Source: Bemisia tabaci
Lineage: Eukaryota > Arthropoda > Insecta > Hemiptera > Aleyrodidae
Direction of reading: 5' to 3'
Assembly (NCBI RefSeq): GCF_918797505.1
Contig: NC_092793.1
Location: 86,130,411 to 86,194,410, forward strand
Length of the DNA stretch: 64,000 bases
The translations under genes and the position numbers were made by a program. Under the pieces are notes generated by a model. That model was not told the origin of the DNA. It did not search any database and saw nothing but the letters and a program-made list of their open reading frames with translations. Below are positions 11,611-22,811 of the stretch, piece after piece (the stretch's first letter is position 1; the number at the start of each line of letters is the position of its first letter).

Positions 11611-11643
11611 TTCCAGACCGATGGTTTCAGGAGGCAGAAATGA
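11611..11643 (+). CDS. CMC4: CMC4-like terminal exon segment overlapping next ORF
   Basis: The acceptor (polypyrimidine tract then TTCCAG) ends at 11616. Read in phase 0 from the 5193 donor, 11617-11643 encodes TDGFRRQK and then TGA (11641-11643). The TGA shares bases with the ATG of the following ORF (ATGA, 11640-11643). This is the only phase that connects the two exons and it gives a basic tail of plausible CMC4 length. A competing short upstream ORF (ATG at 11621) also exists in this exon. Confidence 0.5.
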   Translation, partial: FQTDGFRRQK

Positions 11644-11912
11644 CCAAGCAGAAAATTAGAATTTACAAACCGCCACCTAAATTTGATCCTCTGGGTCATC
11701 TGCCCTGGTATAGCCGATTTTATCATAGGAATAGCTCTAGCATATTAATTCTCACATCTTTAGCTTGCACGCTGTATGTATTTGAGAAGTTTATCATTGA
11801 TTTGCGGAATGCACCAAACGCACCGACTGATCTTTGGAAAATCTCAAATGATGAAGTCTCCATTGCCAGAAGAAGATTACAAGCGCAACGAGTGAGACAA
11901 CTTGAATTGTAA
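11640..11912 (+). CDS. 90-residue single-pass membrane protein, unrecognised
   Basis: The ORF starts MTKQKIRIYKPPPKFDPLG and ends at TAA 11910-11912. A basic, proline-rich N-terminus (about 1-30) precedes one hydrophobic segment at about residues 34-54 (ILILTSLACTLYVFEKF). An amphipathic, Arg/Gln-rich, coiled-coil-like C-terminus follows (about 70-90). Short size, a single membrane segment and a basic matrix-like flank are typical of mitochondrial inner-membrane assembly or small subunit proteins; that role is inference. I do not recognise a named family. The start is chosen because the upstream in-frame codons are intronic and the splice acceptor lies 24 bases before it. The start overlaps the inferred stop of the CMC4-like ORF, which suggests translation by termination-reinitiation from a dicistronic mRNA. 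Confidence 0.65.
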   Translation: MTKQKIRIYKPPPKFDPLGHLPWYSRFYHRNSSSILILTSLACTLYVFEKFIIDLRNAPNAPTDLWKISNDEVSIARRRLQAQRVRQLEL

Positions 11913-11978
11913 GTTTTGATCTAGATGGTCATATAATATTTTTCCAAAATCATACACAATCAAATCATCCATTCATTC

Positions 11979-11984
11979 ATTAAA
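11979..11984 (+). terminator. Polyadenylation signal ATTAAA
   Basis: ATTAAA lies 67 bases after the stop codon of the 90-residue ORF, followed by T-rich sequence. It is the first canonical-type signal downstream and makes this the likely 3' end of the transcript. Confidence 0.5.
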
Positions 11985-11999
11985 GCCGAAAGTTTTAAT

Positions 12000-13700
12000 T
12001 TATTATTCCTACCTCACAATGTGAAAATTATAAGAAGAGGCATACACTCACATCCCAATAAACTTCCTGATGTATAAAAGAAATGCAGTTGTGTTTGAGA
12101 CATGGAAGCATTGGTATATAGCTTATACCTCAGACACATCGGTCCCAATTTTGATTTCATGACCCTTGAACACAATTGAATCGGCGTATGCGAAAACGTC
12201 AAATGTCCAAGACAGTGTTTCAGAATTTGAATGAACAATTTCGTTATATCTGAAAGACATATTAATGGTTTAAGAAGTTAGGAATGTAGAACAATTTTAT
12301 ACATAATCCCCTGAGTATAATTCAACGTCTACAATATACATCGATCTTATTCATCAGTGTCGTGGGGCAAAAGGAATCACTGAAATTATGAAACTTTGTA
12401 TTGGACAACAGACGTTTTCGCATGAGTCGATTCAGCCGGGTGTCGGAAGGCTCGGTGTTTTAAATACCTACCATGAGCTCAAGGGGGGGGAGGGGGAAGG
12501 CGAGCACAAAAATTCATTTTGATCAAAAACAAATCATCACACTTTAAAGTACCATTAAACGTGAGTTTAGATGCCAAAAATGAGGACTTTAGTTGATTAC
12601 TATCATGCTTAACAATTTCAGTGTAATTTGCAAAAATCGCATGAATTAAAGGAGTGATTTTTCTCGCAATTGATGGGTTTAACTTTAGAATTTGTGTTGA
12701 GGCAAACTTTTTTGTAGGCTTCAAGCAGATGTCAATATGCAAGCTTTCCGCACTATTTAGTTTAGCCTCTGCCTTGACACTATTTTGGTTTAGATTTTCA
12801 GACAAAGCTATTTTTTAGCCCACTCTATCCAGTGGCCCCTTTCCCCTTAACACGTGGAAATGTCTGTCATCTTTCATTTTAGAGCCGTCACATTCACTTT
12901 AAGAATTTCCCAGGAACGGGAAGAGAAGATGAGTTGCATTTTCGTATTCTGCAACCATGAGAACCTGACCATTGATACCTCACTATGCACTTAAAGCTAC
13001 ATAGTTCAATGTTTAACCCTTGGACAGTAATTAAGGACCCCACACTAATAAGGGGCTATTCACGTATAAGCCATTATTGCTTCCATCGGCTTTTTAGATT
13101 CTCCGCACCTCAGACTATACTGTGAAATCGGTAAAATATTGATAGATAACGGCTGGAGGTAAAAAAAAAAAACTTTTTTCTGAGTTAAGTCAGGCCTCTG
13201 GATTGATGGGTGGAAGAACGGCCTCTACAAGTGAATGCCATTCTTGCATCCTTCAACTTGGGATTTACGGTTCGCAGGCATCGCCGATAGCGAAATCATT
13301 AGGGATACTTGTGCTGCTGAAGCCGAAAATGACTCTAAACGTTCATTTCAGGAAACCTTAGATTGTTTATTCGGTATAATATCTTAACTGACAACGCATC
13401 AGTCTCGGCCGCGATGTGTGCCTAAGTATTCTTCGAAAAGAAACTTTTTACGGATGCTTCTTTTGCAATTTGTGTCAAAATATCACATACTTCAACCTGT
13501 TCTTTGCGATTTCATCGCACTGTTTCAGCATGATAGATATTGGCTAGAGCCCTCATTTTTGGAGTATTAACTGGCCTCTAGTAGTCCTTTAAAGCATGCT
13601 AAATAGTTTTTGAATCAAAATATTTTCTGTGCCCCCCCTGCCCCCCACATGCCCTTAAATGCAGAAAACACACAATTGCGGCCAATTACGAATCGTATAT
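12000..13700. other. No recognisable feature
   Basis: AT-rich sequence with a short poly-G run near 12485 and poly-A near 13160. A minus-strand open frame at 12479-12805 was considered and not accepted. No repeat pair, RNA or coding homology was seen. Confidence 0.4.
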
Positions 13701-13952
13701 CGACGGTGTAAGTCGGCAATCACATAACTCGTTTGCGGTGTCTGAAAATCTCCGCCTCTATTATATTATTTTAAAGGAGAACAAATTGACATCATTCCTC
13801 GAAGTTCATGAAGAATTTTCTTCGCTTGTAGAAGAAAAATCCGGCAGTTTTAAAGAATTGCCGTTGAGTAGTTTTCCCTCTTAAAAATAAAGTATGACGG
13901 AAAGTCTGCGACGTCGCAAACCGAGTTATGTGATTGCCGACTTACACCGTCG
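13701..13952. mobile_element. 252 bp MITE with ~38 bp inverted termini
   Basis: The left end CGACGGTGTAAGTCGGCAAT continues as CACATAACTCG-TTTGCG. The right end is its complement (CGCAAACCGAGTTATGTG...CACCGTCG). It is flanked by ATAT on both sides, so a TA-type target is likely but the exact boundary is ambiguous. The interior is AT-rich and non-coding. A related left terminus sits at 61371-61400. Confidence 0.8.
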
Positions 13953-14695
13953 ATATTTCAGTGATTTTATCGATTTTTTAGGGGACTTGGCAACCACGCA
14001 GAAAGTAATTTTTTGTTTTTTAGGAACCATTTATGTAAGTGAGTAGGGGAAAAGATTAGTTTTTCGAATGCAGGCGGTTTCCCCCATATTTGCAAGCCCA
14101 CGGTTAGGCTGAATCGCTCGATTTGGTCAAAATCACGGCGATTTTCGCCATTTTTTTGTCCGACTTGCCAACCGTGTAAAAAATCAGGCCTTCAATTTAC
14201 GAAGACTCTTTTTACACTGAACATGGAGATACAATAATTATTTTGCCAGGGAATGCTTTTATGTCTCCGTGGAGTCCTTACGAAGGTAGAAAATGGCGCA
14301 AGTGCCGCGTACCGGCGCTTCGCGCCGGCATATGGGAAGGGCTTCGCCCCCCCCCCCCCCCACTATGGTGCGAAGATCGCAGAAGACTCTCTCGCTGAAG
14401 CATAGACACTTTTGCTGGAATATTTAAAAGAATACTGCCAGTTTCACAAAATCATGAAGTTCGATTGGAATTGGGATAAAACGATAATAGTTATGATATT
14501 TTTATTCAAACCGATATGTGATGAATTTATACATTCAGAATCGACTAGTCGATATTATGAGGCATCTTCAATTAAATAATCGATTATTGATACCTCCTAG
14601 TAAAGACGGAGATCCTTAAAAATCTTAGCTTTTCTACGATTCATTAGGATCTATTGGATTCATTGACATCATAATTTAGATACGATTATATATTA
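13953..14695. other. No gene; one isolated GC hairpin
   Basis: A GC-rich hairpin CCGGCGCTTCGCGCCGG at about 14312-14330 is followed by GGGCTTCGCCC and a poly-C run. This resembles the hairpin clusters near the Helitron-type ends but has no CTRR terminus. Nothing else was recognised. Confidence 0.35.
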
Positions 14696-14815
14696 CTAGC
14701 CGTTCTGGACGCGCTTTGCGCGTCCGTCACGGCCAACCAGGGGGCTGCGCTCCTTGGTCCCCCAATCACTCGCTACGCGAGGGATATTCGGCTCGCTCCG
14801 CGAGCCATTTTTCTC
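14696..14815 (-). mobile_element. Helitron-like 3' terminus (CTAG), minus strand
   Basis: Read on the minus strand, the segment has stacked hairpins (GGCTCGCGGAGCGAGCC; CTCGCGTAGCGAG), a GGGGGACCAAGGAGCGCAGC-type block, then GGACGCGCAAAGCGCGTCC, the spacer AGAACGG and CTAG, followed by T at 14695. This is about 120 bp homologous to 54090-54199. The hairpin plus CTRR end before T is the Helitron signature. The element would extend to the right; its 5' end and any Rep/helicase are not seen. Confidence 0.65.
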
Positions 14816-14829
14816 AGTGATTGGACATT

Positions 14830-15690
14830 TGATCACTAAGATGTATACATTTTGGAGACTCTGGACTTGTGGAGGTAAAAATGATTTTGTCACAGAACCT
14901 TGTTGCCGGAGCGTGCCATCATTTGCACATGAATAGATGTGTGAAGATGAAGCGATGATGGGGATCGATCATTTCTTCAAAAACGCATTTGACTAGGGTC
15001 ATCCCATCGGGTGGCGGAAAAAGACAATCCGTGGATCTCCTTCCGCGATTTGACTTGCTGAAGTAGCAATAGTTCATCTTTACCTCTTAAGAAGATGATC
15101 GGTGGCGTATAGGTCTAAAAACTGCTCAACGATAGTAATAGTTTGAGTTCCGAATCGCAATGAGCCCACTCGTGCTTTTTTCGTATACTTTCATTGCATA
15201 TAAATTTCACTGATGTTTTTGTTTTATTCTCTCTGATTGCATTTTAGTAATCATATCCTCATTTCATTTCCTTTCTCTTTCCTTTTTACCTTTCTGTAGC
15301 ATCTGTGTCCATTTACAATTATTATTTTCAAATAGCTTTCCCTTAGTATACAATTGATTCTTCAAACGGAATCAATTGTTTTCATGACATTTCCGGCTAA
15401 ATCATGGGTTTTCCCAGGAAAGCAGCCTCTCTTCCCTCCCGGACTCTATTGTTGCCGGATAAGTTGCTTTATTAACACTTTTCCCAATTCAAATCTATGT
15501 AAAATATTCACATTTATCGCACAATCTGGCAACCTCTCGAGTGAAATAGAAAAAGGTAGAATCGCTGAAAGTCTGAATCCTTCGAAGTTTATTAGATACG
15601 ATTATGTATATAATCTTTCCTTAAGCACGGTAAAAAACTATCAAAAACCCACTTCAATGAGTAGAATCACTATCCGATGTTTAAATAGTC
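14830..15690. other. No gene recognised
   Basis: A long plus-strand open frame (15354-15905) crosses into the antisense tRNA-like head below. It has no Met start, no domain and biased composition, and was rejected. Otherwise featureless. Confidence 0.35.
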
Positions 15691-15704
15691 ATAGTATAAA
15701 ACGG

Positions 15705-15772
15705 GGATTGCCGAGCATCGATCCCAAGTCTCAAAGTAGGCGGTCGAGTGCCCCATCCACTCGGCCATTAGA
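15705..15772 (-). repeat. tRNA-derived SINE head (tRNA-Ser/Leu-like)
   Basis: On the minus strand a box A match (TGGCCGAGTGG) is followed about 35 bases later by a box B match (GGGATCGATGC, GATCGATGC core). The internal RNA polymerase III promoter is intact by consensus, but the acceptor and anticodon stems do not fold as a proper tRNA. It is better read as the 5' head of a SINE or a tRNA pseudogene. The body would run toward lower coordinates; no clear A-tail was seen. Confidence 0.5.
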
Positions 15773-15905
15773 AATTGCTGAATCAGCGACGGAAATTATG
15801 AATATACGAGGCTGTTCGCCAGAGAGCTCTCCCACTCGCCCCGCTGGAAATGGTTCACCACCCGCCCGCCGAGAGCGCCACCTCCTTTGCTCGTATCTTA
15901 AATGA

Positions 15906-16860
15906 CTTATGTGACATGCTATCTCTTAGCCACTTAATTCATCATCTGTTGTAGGTGCACCTATCATGCGCCGAGCAAATAACGTAATCCTACATCAAAT
16001 TTTATCGGTTACCAAAACCGCATTTTTTTGGAAGGGAGCAGCGGCGTGGGGTCCAAAAGTTCGCTGTGTACGCCGAATACCCTAAAATATTTTGGAACAA
16101 TTAATAAATTACTTACAGCTAAAAATGTGGAAAACAATACATAAAAGTAGACCGTAAAAAATTATCGGACGCATGGCCCCCGACAGCGGCATGCGGCGGA
16201 GAGAGGAAATCCTGCGTCGCGACGTCCGCACCGGCTCACTGTGGTCCCAATTCATTTTTCAGTGATTTAAAATCATAGTGGCTCTCCGTTTGAGTATAAA
16301 TACATTCAAGTTATGCATGCCCCATGATTTAGATGCGCTGAATCCGAATTTGACCTCTGATTTTTTCTAAAAAATTATTTGCAAAAGTTATCGTCATTTT
16401 TTCACATAAGTCACAAACTGTCATACAATTGGCTTCATATACTTGCTTAGATTGGATAAAAACCATGCGTACATTACACATGCATGTACAGTCCATGCAA
16501 AACTGAGGATGTTTTAATTTTTTGACACTCCCCCCCCCCCCAAAAAAAAAAAGAAATTTTTTTTAGAAAAACTAAACTGAAAAAAATGAAGTAAATCCAA
16601 AATTAATTTGTATTTTAATAATGTCGAAATAAAGATTCAGAGAAGACTTTTCTTTATGTTGATTTGCCGGAAAAGGCAAATCGGGTACATAATAATGTTG
16701 AAGAGCAAGGGGTGCAATATTATCACGTTATGAAAAATTCAATCAAGAATGGATAAATATTCGGGGAGTAAGGAATTTTATCGCAGCAACATCAATAGGT
16801 ACTTTCTAGGATTGAAAAGAGTATTTTTAACGATAAAACTGAGGAACAGAAAACTTTCCT
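15906..16860. other. No gene; one copy of a dispersed motif
   Basis: Around 16332-16366 the sequence GATGCGCTGAATCCGAATTT-GACCTCTGA matches the unit of the 28 kb tandem array. A poly-C/poly-A run lies at 16530-16552. Nothing else was recognised. Confidence 0.4.
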
Positions 16861-16864
16861 AAAA

Positions 16865-17560
16865 ATCTCAAAAAGAAGGGGAACCAACAATTTTTTCGAA
16901 AAGGTCAGCCTCAAAAAGATCCATAGAAGCCACTTAAGTAGGTCTCTGTAGATGCCAAAGTGCTTAACACGCGTTAAGGCTGCAACTACAGGTGTTTTTT
17001 AACGCAAAAAATTGAGTATTTCTGGGGCAAACGCGTGGTCACGTAAAAAATTCAAATTTGGTCGAAAAAGAAGGCGGAAGCAACCATTTTTGGTTCGGTT
17101 GTCTTCCTAAGGATCTTCAAAAACGACTTAAAAGTGTCTCTAGAGGTGCCAAATGTCTCAGAATATTTTTCGAGGGGCTTTCCAGGGTTGTAACACCGTA
17201 TTTTGAAGAAAACACGCAGGTGCGAAAAATGTTTAAAATCCGTCCAAAAAGCAAAAAGAACCATCAATTTTTGTTATAATCTCTTACTCAAGGATTCATA
17301 GAAACCACATTTTTAGAAACCGTAGAGCACCTTTTTGGCGGTGTTGCAAGCCTCAAAAAATTTTTATGACTACCTACTGCAGATTGATTAGTAAACTTGC
17401 CAAAAAGCGTCATTTTAACCACCGACTTAGGGACCTAATAAATCCTATTTCTCAAGAAAAGCAAACCAAAGCACGAAATAATTCTACTGTAGCTTCCCAA
17501 GGATGTGTAGAAGGTACCTAAAGGTGTCTCCACTAGTGACCTTGAGTGACTTTTTTTTTA
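16865..17560. repeat. Degenerate ~195 bp tandem repeat, four units
   Basis: Units begin around 16871, 17064, 17247 and 17453 (spacings 193, 183, 206). Each starts with an AAAAAGAAGG / AAAAAGCAAA-like run, has CAACCATTTTT or CATCAATTTTT, then (G)GATC/T(C/T)ATAGAAACCACTT or a related run, and ends near GTCTCTAGAGGTGCCAA. Units are strongly diverged. Non-coding. Confidence 0.65.
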
Positions 17561-18127
17561 AAATGAAAGTATGTTGGAAAAAAATCGGTATTTTTTTATT
17601 GAAAAGTAGGTATCCAACTTCTACCTTGTATAGAATGTATCAGAATGCTTCGGGGAAAAATTGTAATTAGTGCGTTACAATCCTCTTAGAGTCCTCTCTA
17701 AAAATGGTATAAGCAAGACCTCTGAGAGACAATTTCGTGATTCAGAAGAGGCTCCATACGCTTTGTTAGAAATAGGCACTTTATGGGTCAGAAAATACAT
17801 ATTCGACTACTTGCACAGTTTGCGACATTTTCAAAGAGACTAAATTGTTTTATCAAGTATACTAAGTGTAGTTTATGATCCATAGATACTATTTTTATCA
17901 ATTTTAACCCGAAAAAAAAAAATGTCCAACTTCAGAAAAATCGATTTTTGAGCGCTCCCGAGCGGATTGAGACCCTAATGCGGCTCCCGAATCTGGATGA
18001 GAGCGAGAGGAGAACGCGCGGGGCGAGCTGCCCGCCCCGCGTTACGTATGATCTGCGTTCGGTGCGGAAAGAGAACCTGGGTGCAATGATGAAGGGGTAG
18101 ACGAGAGAGGAGAGGCGCCGGCGCAGG
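17561..18127. other. No gene; short GC-rich island
   Basis: 17950-18127 is GC- and CpG-rich with a hairpin (CGCGGGGCGAGCTGCCCGCCCCGCG region, about 18017-18043). It ends at the target site of the palindromic hAT-like element, and GC-rich sequence resumes at 20251. Before the insertion this was one continuous GC-rich stretch, possibly a promoter or first exon; no coding exon could be identified. Confidence 0.3.
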
Positions 18128-20250
18128 GTGCAGAGTAGGGTGTCCCAAATTTGAACCATCCAAAAAATTTTCTCGGATCATCGATGTTCGATGGTTTTAT
18201 TGTGTCATTATGTGAAACATCCCCAAAATTGAGCGAAATCGGACGATTTTTAGAGCTGCCACCACGCGTTTTTAGTCGCGGCGAAAATTTCTGAAACTCG
18301 CTTTTTTAGCGTTTTGGGCGCAACTTTCAAAGGTCGTTAGCAGCAATTGGAGGCATCAAATAATTTTTATCGTGACTCTGTATAGTGTAGATACAAGTAA
18401 TAATGTTTTTTGGACGTTGCAGACCTAAAAATTTTACTTCGAACCCCCTAAAATTGACGAAAAACTCGATTTTTCCCTTTTAAGGAACTAGTCGAGGACT
18501 TGGATGGAAGTTAGGGAAGAAATTAATTATAAGCTGATTTTTGGCATAGTGGGTCCTTACGACCCCCTCAGTCCCCCCAGAAAAGTCCTCATTAACAGCG
18601 TGACGAGTTTGGAACGTGGGGGGGGGGGGGGGAGTGTGTGTTAGTGCCCCCAAATCGTTTTGCCAGCCACAACACAAGAACGATCGGTCACAGCACTACG
18701 AATAGCACCATTTTCTGAATCCTTGTAATATTTTAGAGCGATATGCCTCTTTGTCGATTTCCTGCAGCCCCCGGTATCCCCCCCCCCCTCCGCCAAATTG
18801 CAAAAGTATCATTTCAAGGCATATTTTTGACAATAATTCTGCAGGGAAAGTTGATCAGGGCCCGTTCAGCAATAAATGCTGCTTCCTAATTCATGTCACT
18901 CTGAGCTGTTGTTACGATTTAATGTCAGCTCATTGACAACATTCTGGCGCCGAAGTCCGTGAGGGGCGGGGAGAACCACCGTACATTGGTAGAAAATGTA
19001 ATCGTGAAAGTCTGACTTGGAACCGAGACCTTAAGTTTACGCAACATTTTCTTGTAAGTCGATCAGCCCTTCGCCCAGCTCCTTCAAACGTTTTAGAAAC
19101 AGGTCCAAGTCAAAATATTAAAGACCAAGATTATACTCCATTATTTCCTTCGTCATAATCTACGCTCAATGTTTTCCTTGTCTTGCGTATTGCTAAGGGC
19201 AGGGGCATTCTTGACGGGTGGGGGGGGGGGCTTCACTTTGCAGGTGACAGCCCCCCTCCCCGAGCCCTTGGTTTATTTTTTCACTAAGCATATGCTTTAA
19301 ATCCGAAATCATTTTCATAAAGATTCGAGTCTGCATGATCAGTGTTGAGGTACACGGTTAACTACCCCTTCTTCACGATTACATTTTCTACCAATGTACA
19401 GTGGTTCTCCCCGCCCCTCACGGACTTCGGCGCCAGAATGTTGTCAATGAGCTGACATTAAATCGTACCAACAGCTCAGAGTGACATGAATTAGGAAGCA
19501 GCATTTATTGCTGAACGGGCCCTGATCAACTTTCCCTGCAGAATTATTGTCAAAAATATGCCTTGAAATGATACTTTTGCAATTTGGCGGAGGGGGGGGG
19601 GATACCGGGGGCTGCAGGAAATCGACAAAGAGGCATATCGCTCTAAAATATTACAAGGATTCAGAAAATGGTGCTATTCGTAGTGCTGTGACCGATCGTT
19701 CTTGTGTTGTGGCTGGCAAAACGATTTGGGGGCACTAACACACACTCCCCCCCCCCCCCCCCACGTTCCAAACTCGTCACGCTGTTAATGAGGACTTTTC
19801 TGGGGGGACTGAGGGGGTCGTAAGGACCCACTATGCCAAAAATCAGCTTATAATTAATTTCTTCCCTAACTTCCATCCAAGTCCTCGACTAGTTCCTTAA
19901 AAGGGAAAAATCGAGTTTTTCGTCAATTTTAGGGGGTTCGAAGTAAAATTTTTAGGTCTGCAACGTCCAAAAAACATTATTACTTGTATCTACACTATAC
20001 AGAGTCACGATAAAAATTATTTGATGCCTCCAATTGCTGCTAACGACCTTTGAAAGTTGCGCCCAAAACGCTAAAAAAGCGAGTTTCAGAAATTTTCGCC
20101 GCGACTAAAAACGCGTGGTGGCAGCACTAAAAATCATCCGATTTCGCTCAATTTTGGGGATGTTTCACATAATGACACAATAAAACCATCGAACATCGAT
20201 GATCCAAGAAAGGTTTCTGGATGGTTCAAATGGGACACCCTAGTGCAGAG
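18128..20250. mobile_element. 2.1 kb palindromic hAT-like element with 8 bp TSD
   Basis: The element is 18136-20242, with termini TAGGGTGTCCCA and TGGGACACCCTA. It is flanked by an exact 8 bp duplication GTGCAGAG (18128-18135 and 20243-20250). Eight-base duplications and TAGGG-type ends are hAT hallmarks. Arms of about 876 bp (18136-19011 and 19368-20242) are near-identical over their whole length and flank a 356 bp spacer. No transposase is encoded; frames inside are mirror images of non-coding sequence. It includes GGG/CCC runs. The intact arms and exact duplication suggest a comparatively recent insertion. The mobilising hAT is unknown. Confidence 0.88.
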
Positions 20251-21480
20251 CGTAGCGGTAGCAGTGGGTTCGGAGACCAGTGTGGACCGCGCTTACGGAG
20301 TGAACACAGCAGAGCAAAATTACTAATCTGAATCTGGGTAATCTGTGACGTGGCATTCGATCAAGGAGTGATGTATCGAGGTCGTATTATGTATTGAATG
20401 GGTACTTTGTACTCAAAGATTTTTTAGCCAAATTACGGCACGTTTTTGAAGGAAAATTTATCTAAGCATACAATAATATTTACGTTGATGAGTTTTAAGA
20501 CATAAGAATAAAATATGTGAAAGACAGGTCTACTAAGAGTACATGAAGTGGACAAGATATAAGAAAAAAGGAGACAATCGTAACTAAGAAACATTGACGA
20601 AATAGGTGGGTGAATTCAAATAAGGGTCAAATTCCAGGTTCTATTTCCTCCCAAAATTTTTTTGTGAATTTTTGGGCAAACCAAACTTTATTTTGACTAT
20701 CATTAGGTGTAGACTTAGGAAACATAGCTCGTCGAGCTTAATAGTTGGGCTTAAACCCGAATTTCCACCGTCAAGTGTATCACTTCCCAAAATTTGCTCT
20801 AATTTTGCCTGATTTCCCAAATTTTCATCCCAGAGGTGACATGTAATACTTTTAATTGTAAATTGAACACAATTGTCATAAAAGCATCGTCGACCTCTAA
20901 ATTAAAGCATGATAAAAAACGTGTAACCCTTTCATATCTTGCAGAACCCAAAAAATTTAGAAAAAATTCATTCGTCATGAAAGATATCTGGAGCTTATTC
21001 TGCTTGTCTTTTAGACAGTTCCGTCTGTTTATCAAAATGCCCTCTGTTTTCCTTTAACACGAGAAGGCGCTTTTATTTCTTGGAATATTGCAATACAAAA
21101 TGGATCAAAAGCACCGAATTTCAAAACTTCGAGTGAGCGTGTACCCGCTGAAAATGAGATAAAGTCGGGAAAAGTTTGAGGACTTGCATTAACATAACAA
21201 TTTCACTGGTCAACGTTTTTTCTTTTTTTTTTCTTTTGATTTTCCAAAGATTTGCCAACAGTTTCGGAGTAGATTTTTGGCGCTGATTCTGAAGAACACC
21301 TCCATTTACCTGTATCAGTGCGATTTATCCTGGGAAAGTTCGTAATTTTTCCGGAGAAATCGGAATTTTCCTTAAAAATCTAGCTTTTCCAGAAGAGTCA
21401 ATTTTCCGGGAGAATATGTGCGAGATGGAAAAAACCCAGGGGTTTTTCGATTTCGTAGCCTAAGGTACATAAGAAACCCA
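20251..21480. other. No gene recognised
   Basis: AT-rich after the first ~100 GC-rich bases. Short open frames on both strands around 20800-21057 have no supporting features. Confidence 0.35.
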
Positions 21481-21484
21481 ATTG

Positions 21485-21815
21485 CACCCCTACTAAAGTT
21501 TCCATTATTTTCCTAATACCAAGGTTTCCCGGTCCAGTTTCATTAAAATCAATTAATCAGTCACCGAGATAGTGTTTTAAGCCACGGCCGCCATCTTAGA
21601 TTTTCGAATCTTGGAAATTTGACTAACATTCGAGTTCCCCATTCAAAAATACCCGCGGGTACCAAGTTTTGCGTAAATCGATTGATTAGGCGCTGCGATA
21701 GCATTTTAGGTCATTTCCGCCATCTTGGATTTTCGAATTTTCAAAATTCGACTAAAAACTCGAGTTTCTCATTAAGAAATACCTCCGAGCACCAAGTTTC
21801 ACTTACATCGGTAGA
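21485..21815. repeat. ~135 bp tandem repeat, about 2.5 units
   Basis: Each unit contains ACCAAGTTT, a run resembling AAATCGATTGATTAG, CCGCCATCTTGGATTTTCGAA, a CTCGAGTTTC-like run and AAATACC. Units start near 21520, 21660 and 21788. The CCGCCATCTT...TTCGAA block resembles the CGGCCATTTTGAA blocks of the 30 kb palindrome. Non-coding. Confidence 0.7.
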
Positions 21816-21867
21816 AAAGAGCGCCTACAGGGCTTAAACAAGCAAGTCTCAGTTGTAACAGTTTTCC

Positions 21868-21955
21868 ACTCTGTCCCATTAAACTGGGACACAGGGACAG
21901 GATGGAAACATATGGGACAGAATGGAATGGGACAGTATGGATGGGACAGGATGGA
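21868..21955. repeat. GGGACAG(A/T)ATGGA minisatellite
   Basis: Short head-to-tail copies of GGGACAG followed by GATGGA or AATGGA, about six in 90 bases, period 11-20. No function evident. Confidence 0.7.
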
Positions 21956-21959
21956 AAGA

Positions 21960-22811
21960 AGCTGTTTCTTAAGGTTATCTTTAACAGTCAAGACATTTTA
22001 GGTCAAGACATTTTTTTTTTTTTCACGGAATATTTAGTAGCACATCCTAGAGTATCGGAATAAGAAAAAATTTTCCCCAACGCACACTTTGAAAGTATTT
22101 TAAGAGCTGATATTAGTGTGTGTGTTGATGCTTGACGCCCTGTTAGTTATCGTGTGAAGCATTTTGTCTGGCATCGTTAATGGCGTTAATCTTGCACAAA
22201 AATTTGCAAATTTCAGAATTTTTGCCATCTGCGACGTGTGCACTATTTAATCGAAACAAAAAAAGTCGTTTTTGGAAAAACTTCAACGTTACGGCAATCC
22301 TTTAGAGCTGGTTACATTGTTGCCATGTCTCCCCTGACTGTTGCTGACTGTTGCTCGGGACAATGATTCTAGCGCGTGAAAAAGTTATTGATGGAGCAAA
22401 AAAGAAATTGACAATTTTTTTTTTCAAATTCAAAAGCATCACCTATCATCTCCAATAAAGTTTTCTTAAATAATCACTCTAGTTATGCTGCAACATCGAT
22501 TTAAAGTCAAGATTCAGGCACGGGGGACACGCAAATTTTGGACAAATGTAGGCAATATGCAAATTCAAAGTTCTCCTAAATTTTCATTTCAGTCCAAATA
22601 ATGTGGGAAATAGCATGTAATAGTCAACAATAGTGTGGAAAATGAGAAAAAAATTTGATCTGCCCATGTTTCTCAAAATATGACGATTAAAACAGCTGGG
22701 GACACCAGATTAGACGCTTATTTGAACTCACCCAGGTATTGCTTCCCGCCGCAAAAAATGGCGACCAAACCCATGGAGCAACGCAGGCCTTAGTATTACA
22801 ACATTATTAAC
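21960..22811. other. No gene recognised
   Basis: AT-rich sequence without repeat pairs, tRNA-like boxes or coding similarity that I could recognise. Confidence 0.35.

Larger units (their letters stand above)
5194..11616 (+). other. Transposon-filled 6.4 kb intron (inferred)
   Basis: The donor GTGAGT at 5194 and the acceptor TTTTGTTTTTTTCCAG ending at 11616 delimit this stretch. Apart from the two large inverted-repeat systems at 5714-8070 and 9630-11425, the remainder (5194-5713 and 8071-9630) holds no gene, RNA or clear repeat. Intron status rests on splice signals and reading-frame phase; transcript data would settle it. Confidence 0.5.

Noticed and set aside
12479..12805. 108-codon minus-strand frame starting MSENLNQNSV
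   Set aside because: Composition is somewhat protein-like, but there is no splice context, no recognisable family and it ends in a poly-Pro run from poly-G; left unannotated.
14312..14355. Helitron end at the CCGGCGCTTCGCGCCGG hairpin
   Set aside because: No CTRR terminus within the expected distance on either strand.
15354..15905. 183-codon open frame, the longest in the window
   Set aside because: No Met start, no domain, overlaps an antisense tRNA-like SINE head, and composition follows the background; judged a chance open frame.
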